64,000 bases of DNA, taken from contig NC_089285.1 of assembly GCF_963678975.1 (NCBI RefSeq), forward strand, positions 11,766,694 through 11,830,693. Reading direction: 5' to 3'. The notes beneath the pieces were generated by a model, which worked only from the letters and a program-made list of their open reading frames with translations, did no database searches and was not told where the DNA came from. The stretch is from Dysidea avara (Eukaryota > Porifera > Demospongiae > Dictyoceratida > Dysideidae). This document shows, one piece after another, positions 57,722 through 64,000 of this stretch (its first letter is position 1; each line of letters opens with the position of its first letter). The translations under genes and the position numbers were made by a program.

Positions 57722-58857
57722 TACACAATATTATGTAGAACTATATATACACTACTACCTAGCTGTATTTAATTTTAATCAAACAAAAATTGGAACCTAT
57801 GCAAAACAACATATAATAGCTGTGGACATCCAGTACATGCAGCAGAATTCACTAGCACATGACGACAAAAAGTAGTGATACCAGAGTGCAACCATACGTG
57901 AGGTGTGCTTGTTACGTACGTATCATACAGTACGACAGTACGGTATAGTAGGGACATTGGTGATTTGTGGACGTGGTCCATGAAGAAATCAACTTAAACT
58001 TATCTTCACAAATCCTTCACGACCACTTGGCAGTATTGGTCATGCAGAAACAAGCCAAACTGTGTCTTTAGAACAACTCTAAGTGTTTTTGACGAGGTGC
58101 TATGATATTTAAGAAAAATTATTTAGCAAATATTCTACTGACTGTCTTTCTGCCTGATTCATTCAGTCAAGCGTAGTGGAAAACTGGCTGCAGCTACAGC
58201 CTTACTTCTTTGGTGGAAATGCCTAGAATTTCAAGGCGGAAAACTTTTCACAATTTTAAGCACTATTCTGTTACAGTTTTAGCTTTGATCTTTCTTTATC
58301 TTGGCCATTGCTCATCTATATGGCTTCCATTAGTAGTCAGTAAGCAGTACTGTACAATCAACACGTATGACTTAACAAATTGTAACACTCACGTGATTTT
58401 ATTTGAGATACACCATGGGTAGGGACATGCTTGTATGCTGCAAAAGGATCACAGAAGGTCCGGTGGGGGTACAGCTGTACAGGTACTCACGGGTTAAATA
58501 GAGGGCATGACCAGTTTGCTAGCTACTAGCTAAATAAAGGGCGTGTCACCTGACTTTGCTAGCTGTAAACCTAGCACATTTATGCTGGAATGCACTATTG
58601 TACTGTATATGGCTTCCCACTAATTACACCAATGTTTCACACTTGTGCCGATTTCAACAGTGTGTTGTGTTATCTACTTTACCATGCAGTTAGTTACTCT
58701 TGTACATCATCGAGAATGTACGTGCTTAAAAGTATTTAGTGTGCTTCTTTTAAGCAAGGTTAACTAGCTAAGCCAGTGCCTTTCTTTGCTGTGATTAACA
58801 CACTCTAGACACAATTGTGTGCTAAATAAAATTCATTTACAAAAAAGAGTACACAAA
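57722..58857. repeat. Family B copy 5 and anonymous sequence
   Basis: 57945-58215 carries family B landmarks (TATAGTAGGGACATTGG, TTGGCAGTATTGGTCA, CATTCAGTCAAGCG, GGAAAACTGGCTGCAG). 58216-58857 shows no gene; the 70-codon frame at 58210 is anonymous. Confidence 0.5.
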
Positions 58858-59131
58858 CAAGTGTAAGAAAAAATTAGGAATTTTCAGTATGAGTAGGAAC
58901 TGCAATTAAAAGCACTGAAACAAGCTGGCAAAGCAAAATTGAACATGACTCAACAAATGAGTATATGCATTTTAATCCTTGCTTTAGCCATTTGTTATTA
59001 GTTGCACATGGCTAAAGTAGGGATTAAAAAGCATACACTCAGTTGTTGAGTTGTGTTCAAGTTTGCTTTGACAGTCCTTTTTATTACAGTCCCTACTCAT
59101 ACTGAAAATTCCTAACTTTTTCTTATACTTG
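58858..59131. mobile_element. 274-bp foldback (palindromic) element
   Basis: The left arm CAAGTGTAAGAAAAAATTAG ... TTAATCCTTGCTTTAGCCAT is mirrored almost throughout by the right arm ATGGCTAAAGTAGGGATTAA ... CTTTTTCTTATACTTG, with a short loop at about 58990-59008. No coding capacity; likely a MITE. Confidence 0.85.
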
Positions 59132-59477
59132 TATAGTACAGATCAGACATGCACTTAGTAAAGTCTCTGAATCCTATAAAGCTTCTTGCATAATTGCCAG
59201 CACTGTGTATATGCCTATGTGGTGACTTGTGGGCACACTCGTTGTAGCAGCTATAAAAATAGTATACAGGCTTTAGATACTATACAGCTATACCACACAA
59301 TAAAATTTTGGTGATATTTCACAACTTTTACTGAATTTATAAGACTGTAACCATGGATATGAAGCTTTTCAAACCCTCTTCGAAGGTATAAAGATTACGA
59401 AGCCTTCATTCCAGCCCCATACGAACATGCACACAAAGTAATAATTATCAATGGAGTCAGCCAGTAGTGTATCAGGA

Positions 59478-60709
59478 TTATATAATCACGCTTCCTGTAG
59501 TGCTAAACGCAGCCATAATATTTATAATTGTCATGCTTTTCATCCAAGCTTTTGAAAATAAAGGAGAAAAATTGTATAGCGTAATCAGTTTTCCAGGGTT
59601 TTGAACAATATAATCATGACATACCTTCCTCCACTCAACTTTTAGACGCCCGTACATACCTTTATCCAAAGGTTGTGTTAAATGCGTTGTATTAGGTGGC
59701 AAAGCCCTCAGCACCACTTCATTTTCAGAAGCACGGTGAATAACACTTGGACAATAGTGTGCGGAATGTCCATCCATCAATAAAAGTAGTGGTCTAGTCG
59801 ATGGAGTATAGCACAAAAAGTGGTCAAACCACTGATCAAACAGGTCTTGATCAATCCAACCTTTGGAAGACAACCCATAGATTGTACCAGGAATTTCATT
59901 TTCCACCAACGCAGCACTGATAGCTTTGTGACCATAGATGACCATAGGAGGAATACAGTAGCCTGCAGCATTGACACATCCGACTATAGTAATTTGAGAC
60001 TTGTTACCTGAGCATATTGAAGCCGGATTCTTTGATCCTGTGCCACAAACCATTTTTAAAGGTTTGGGATTAAGAGGCATACCAGTTTCGTCAACGTTAA
60101 ACAGCTGGCAAGGTTTATCACGAAGGTCATATAAATCCATGGTGCTTTCAAGAAGATCATAATATTTGTTAATAACAGTAGTGTCTGACGCTTTAGCTCT
60201 GGAAAGGGATAAGGAGGCGGTAGCACGCAATGCTACATTAGGATGACAGTGGCAAAACAATTCCCACCAACCATGTGTCACAGTTTTTTCAATCCCACAG
60301 TCACTTAATAGACGCTGCACCATACCAATCCAATTGAAGCACACTCTAACAGAAAGTGTACAAGCTCCTCTTCTTGCTGTGTGTTGAGATACCTAAGTGG
60401 ACCACTTCTAGCTCCCTCCATCACACGCCCACTTATTCGATCTGCAGTTGTGGATTTTGGTATGCCATACAATTCCCCTGCTTTTCTTATACTAGCTTTC
60501 TTCTTAAGGACACTGTCAACTGCGCGAACCATTCTATCTTCATCCCAATCTTTGTACACACCTCGGCTAGTAGTAGCAATACTGGTATTTACAACTGTAC
60601 ATCCGACAGATTTTGCCTTGATGACACTTTCCTTGAGTGGTGGATAAAACTGAGCCATGCATATATGTTCCGTTCCAAAAATGGATGGAAATGGTGGACC
60701 TATTATCAT
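59478..60709 (-). pseudogene. pogo/Tigger-like (Tc1-mariner) transposase with a small internal deletion
   Basis: N-terminal part (60650..60305): YKDWDEDRMVRAVDSVLKKK, ASIRKAGELYGIPKSTTADR (Psq-type helix-turn-helix) and EEELVHFLLECASIG. C-terminal part (60344..59478): MVQRLLSDCGIEKTV, THGWWELFC, then the DDE_1 core with QLFNVDETGMPLNPK (first Asp), LLLLMDGHSAHYCPS (second Asp) and TTHLTQPLDKGMYGRLKVEW (third Asp). At about 60330 the two frames overlap and roughly ten conserved residues between SIG and MVQRLL are missing, so a small deletion has shifted the frame. Catalytic residues are kept. No PHD or CENP-B tail beyond 59478. Terminal repeats not found. Confidence 0.8.
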
Positions 60710-60794
60710 CCACTTTTGGAAGGTTTTTAATATTACTCCAAAAGTGGATTGAAATGACGCATTCCCCTATATAGTGACCAAAATGAGTAATAAT

Positions 60795-61190
60795 GATCCA
60801 TATTTGGATTGTTTTAGCCTTCCACTTTTGGATGATTATTCTATCATAAAACAATCATCCATATCTGGATTGTTCTAGCCTTCCACTTTTGGATGATTCT
60901 TTTCTCTTAAAACAATCATCTATAACTGGATGGTTTTAGTCTTCCAATTTTGGATGATTCTTTCATCATAAAACAATCATCCATATCTGGATTGTTTTAG
61001 CCTTCCACTTTTGGATGATTCTTTCATCATAAAACAATCATCCACATCTGGATTGTTTTAGCCTTCCACTTTTGGATGATTCTTTTCTCGTAAATCAATC
61101 ATCCATACCTGAATGATTTTAGTCTTCCTGTTTTGGATGATTCTTTCATCGTAGAACAATCATCCATATCTGGATTGTTCTAGTCCCCCC
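60795..61190. repeat. Tandem repeat, 61-bp unit, about 6.5 copies
   Basis: Units of AATCATCCATATCTGGATTG, TTTTAGCCTTCCACTTTTGG, ATGATTCTTTCATCATAAAAC. Each has two self-complementary pieces (TTTTGGATGATT and AATCATCCA), so the array can form hairpins. The sequence 60680-60795 has related fragments (CCACTTTTGGA), placing the array upstream of the pogo transposase start. Confidence 0.95.
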
Positions 61191-62253
61191 TTCCCCTTAT
61201 CAACCCAAAAGTAGACATACAGAGGTCACCAAAACTTTTCTTCAAAATTTGTCTTATACTCATGCTTCGCATGAAAAGGTAGCTTCACAAAAGACTCTAA
61301 ATGCTGCTGATACTATCATTTTCTAGCTTCACAAACAAGAAAAACATTTAATTTAGTGGGGATAAAAGTTTAAACAAGTAGAATAGGGATTGGACATATG
61401 ATTTTAAAAAAAAAACAGAGTAATCAAGAAGTACTCATATAGTACAGTAGTACTATAGGGATCATGGAGGCTAGGGATTTCTTGCCCCAAAATATCACCC
61501 AAAACCCTTAATATTTAGTTTCTGACATCTAGGCAGTATTGGTTAGGCATAGGCAAGCTCAAAAATGTCTTCAGATCGCCAAAAAGCCTTTCCACTGAAT
61601 TGATATTAAATTTTAAACAGCAATCAGAGGACTGCCTCTTTCCACAAGGCAGTCCTCTGATTGCTGTTTGTACTTACACAAGACTCAAATGCCTTAGTGC
61701 ACAGCCATTGCAGTGCTGCGATGCCAAGAACAACTTACAGTTCTGTTTTACTATGTATTAAAGCTGTGCTATACCTAATCTCTCCTAAAGTTTAATCATC
61801 AACTATTCATACAGCTAAGAGTGTATGTAGATGGCAGTTTTCTCATACTGCAGTTCTCTGCCAAGATTTGCAATGGGCAGAAGGCTCCCTGAAGGCCTTT
61901 GATTTGCAAAGACAGAACAAATATGACCTCAGAATGTGTAACAACCAAAATATGTCAGTCCAGTCCAGTGATTAGTAATATCCCTCCATAGTAGAACCTG
62001 TTGTGAATACATGATATAACATGCCTAGCTACTGACAGATTTGCTTTGTACTTGGTAAGATGGAGCTAGTCCTTAAAGGAATCTCGTTGTGAGTGATCTT
62101 GACATGTATTGCTACGGTGCAAGCCCTTTGTCTATTGCTAGCGCATAATGTACCGCAGCTTTTATGTTATATACTAGAATTATAATTAATTTAAAGATGC
62201 ATATGCAGCTATTTGAAATAAAGAGGTTAGACTACAAAGTAAGTATTTTACTT
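61191..62253. repeat. Family B copy 6 with a perfect hairpin; otherwise no gene
   Basis: Family B landmarks span 61440-61610 (AAATATCACCCAAAACCC, TAGGCAGTATTGGTTA). At 61615-61669 a perfect 23-bp stem (AAACAGCAATCAGAGGACTG plus CCT) encloses a 9-nt loop. Nothing coding is seen in 61670-62253. Confidence 0.65.
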
Positions 62254-63051
62254 TTACTCCAATCTTTGTGGTTGGTGTCTTTGCCTTTTAGGTTTTCTAA
62301 CAGCCAAAGGTGTGAAATCCGGTCTTTTTCTCTGTCTGGTTTTATTATTACCAATTTGTTGACCTCCAGATTCATCATCTTCATCTTGGGGATCTCTAAA
62401 TTCATCGTCTTCTATTTGAGGACCTCTAGATCCATCATCTTCAATTTGGAGATCACGAGGAACAGGAACACGTTCACGTGTATCCTCTGCATCTGGCTGA
62501 ATGTATGTACGAACATCCAGTCCATGATGAGTATAGCATGCTGTGATTATTTCTCGTAGAGCAATGCTCCAATTCCCTATGTTGATACACATCAAAAACT
62601 TTTTTCATTGTGGTAACTAACCTTCAAACTCTGGAGCAGGCTGTGTCACATTGACAAATGGCACAGTATCTGGCCACCATTCTGGCTTGTCAGAATTCCA
62701 TGAAAGTTTGAGATCTTTCATTATGCCCCGAATTAAAGCTTTCATTGTAATTCCATTTAGGCTATATAATGAATCTGGCAAAGGGGGTAACAAAACTTTA
62801 CTAGAGCTCTCCATCTCCTCCTTTTGCCAATCTGGATCTAAGAGTATCTCATCCTTGTACTTCTGCACCACTTTGGAAATTCTTTCATCTCCAAAAACAT
62901 AGAGACCATTGGTCTTTGTGGTAGAATATGCGACAGCAACAGCCACTCCCAAACCTTTCAATTCCTGGCATTTCTTAGAAATCACATCCAACTTTCTCTT
63001 GATATCCCTGGCATTGTTATTTACTACTTTTGAAGTCATCTTCAGATCCAA
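62254..63051 (-). CDS. Intact two-exon protein of unknown function (KPEWWP motif)
   Basis: Exons 63051-62622 and 62576-62254 join across a 45-nt GT-AG intron to 250 residues. The N-terminal helix region (NNNARDIKRKLDVISKKCQE) may be a coiled coil. The central block is GITMKALIRGIMKDLK then KPEWWPDTVPFVNVTQPAPE, running into NWSIALREIITACYTHHGLD across the splice. The tail has acidic repeats (QIEDDGSRGPQIEDDE) and a basic end (RKRPDFTPLAVRKPKRQRH) like a nuclear localisation signal. The WWP-xx-(P)F/W-V plus LR-I-xxCYxxHG pattern recalls small proteins found near transposons in corals and fish; I know no function. Probably nuclear and nucleic-acid or protein binding. Confidence 0.75.
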
Positions 63052-63589
63052 GCTTTACTGTTACTAAATGACTGATAAAAATCTGACTTCAGCTTTTAAG
63101 GGTTTGAGGTTGCTGAAACAGCAAAAATCACACTTCTTTGAAGTCTTTGACACAAACAAACCTTTGAATTAAAACTGTCTACTCAGCTGCACAAAATATT
63201 TTATTTAGTCTTAAAAGTTGTAGAAAAGGTCCTGGAGGCTTTTATAAGTAACCCGAAGTCTGGAGTGCTGTTTTTTAAAAGGGTTTTATCAGTCCCCAGA
63301 TCAATGAGGGCTTCAAATAATAATTAAATTACCAGTACAGCCACACTAAGTAAAGTTCACCTTTTGGCAAGTTAAAAACAACATTACTGGTTATAAAGAA
63401 CTGTTGATAGGTGTTAAATAAGTTGAAGCCTTTGCACACTATATAGTTATTGATAGTTCTACACAGTGTGTTTGCTGAGTTTGACACAGTCTGTCTTGTT
63501 AATACTACTATCATCAGCACCTGTCCTACATGCAGGACAACTAAGAGAGGGGTCTTCCTACTAAAATTTAATTTGATTTTTCCATATAG
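63052..63589. other. No gene seen
   Basis: Upstream region of the minus-strand 250-residue gene and of the plus-strand exon starting at 63590; contains a pyrimidine-rich acceptor (TTTTCCATATAG, to 63589). Confidence 0.4.
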
Positions 63590-64000
63590 GTTGGTGAATT
63601 TCCACTACAATCTGCCTTTGTCAGAAGCCTAAAAAGTTCAGGCCGATATTATGAGTTGTCAAATAGTCAAAGATATGTCATTGCTGATTGCGATAGTTCA
63701 GGAAATCTCAAGTCAGGCTATTGTTTAGTTCAAAAGCTGTACCTTTCTCAATCTATTGTGATACTGTTGTGTTCGTGTCATTCTCAAAGTTTCAAAAGGA
63801 GAGATGCAATTCATACTGCCATGGTGATTTTTCTGATTGCAATCTACGTGTAAGGGCCTCTGAAGAAAAAAAGAGCTACTGTGTACATGCTTTGGCAACA
63901 GAACAATTGTTTGAGTCAGCTAGTGAAATATGTCACCAGCAAGATAGTGATGAATCTGTTGATATTATATGTACTGATCCTCTGTTAGTAGCTGTGTATG
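63590..64000 (+). CDS. Partial SWIM-like zinc-finger exon running off the window
   Basis: After the AG at 63588-63589 the frame reads VGEFPLQSAFVRSLKSSGRY, ELSNSQRYVIADCDSSGN, VQKLYLSQSIVILLCSCHSQ and RRDAIHT. It continues, one base out of frame from about 63825, as CHGDFSDCNLRVRASEEKK, YCVHALATEQLFESASE to the window edge. CSC followed about 40 residues later by CVH fits the CxC-xn-CxH pattern of SWIM fingers. The shift makes it a probable broken gene unless the sequence has an error. Family unknown. Confidence 0.45.

Noticed and set aside
62164-62559. 131-codon plus-strand frame
   Set aside because: It is antisense to exon 2 of the 250-residue gene, whose splice and motifs are much better supported.
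1-64000. tRNA, rRNA or other standard RNA genes
   Set aside because: I looked for A/B-box and rRNA-like sequence and saw none that holds up. A covariance-model search would decide.

Overview
The window is AT-rich eukaryotic DNA with very short introns (about 45-65 nt), few intact genes and a dense litter of transposons. Gene content (THAP, BED, PHD, OTU, BEN and SENP/Ulp1 domains, a P2X7-type ballast domain, Gypsy, BEL/Pao and LINE relics, many MITEs) points to a marine invertebrate. From memory of its repeats a demosponge such as Amphimedon is the best guess; that is inference, not a search result.

Layout. 0-2.8 kb: a small acidic two-exon gene at the left edge, a dispersed repeat and a retroelement tail. 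3.8-4.35 kb: a piggyBac-like MITE. 4.9-15.1 kb: two decayed SUMO-protease (SENP) genes in tandem on the + strand, one SENP1-like and compact, one SENP6/7-like with long introns that have collected hAT-type MITEs. 15-21 kb: copies of a dispersed repeat, minisatellites and a hAT MITE. 21.4-26.8 kb: a 3 kb array of a roughly 31-bp satellite interrupted by a nearly full-length but broken hAT transposase. 27-35 kb: a patchwork of a Gypsy fossil, hAT fragment, PHD exon, unknown minus-strand exons, an OTU protease remnant, an intact-looking THAP-DDE transposase (ISL2EU/Harbinger-like), a long inverted repeat, a BEN remnant and a BEL/Pao fossil. 35-45.5 kb: Gypsy fossils, a LINE fragment, several MITEs (one nested in another), a THAP remnant and P-element-like exons. 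46-51 kb: LINE pieces, unrecognised exons (one split by a MITE) and tandem duplications. 51.2-55.2 kb: the main item, a complete DNA transposon. 56.8-64 kb: a Ulp1-PHD gene with one stop, a pogo-like transposase, a 61-bp tandem array, a perfect hairpin, an intact two-exon gene of unknown function and an exon running off the right edge.

The element at 51,217-55,192 is flanked by TTAA on both sides, has about 105-bp near-perfect terminal inverted repeats, and carries two convergent, fully open, spliced genes: a nine-exon THAP-DDE/E transposase (726 aa, Kolobok-like) and a three-exon gene (217 aa) whose C-terminal two thirds match the cysteine-rich cytoplasmic ballast domain of P2X7 receptors without any channel. 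A P2X7-type ballast domain as passenger or accessory protein of a TTAA transposon would explain the scattered distribution of that domain in animals.
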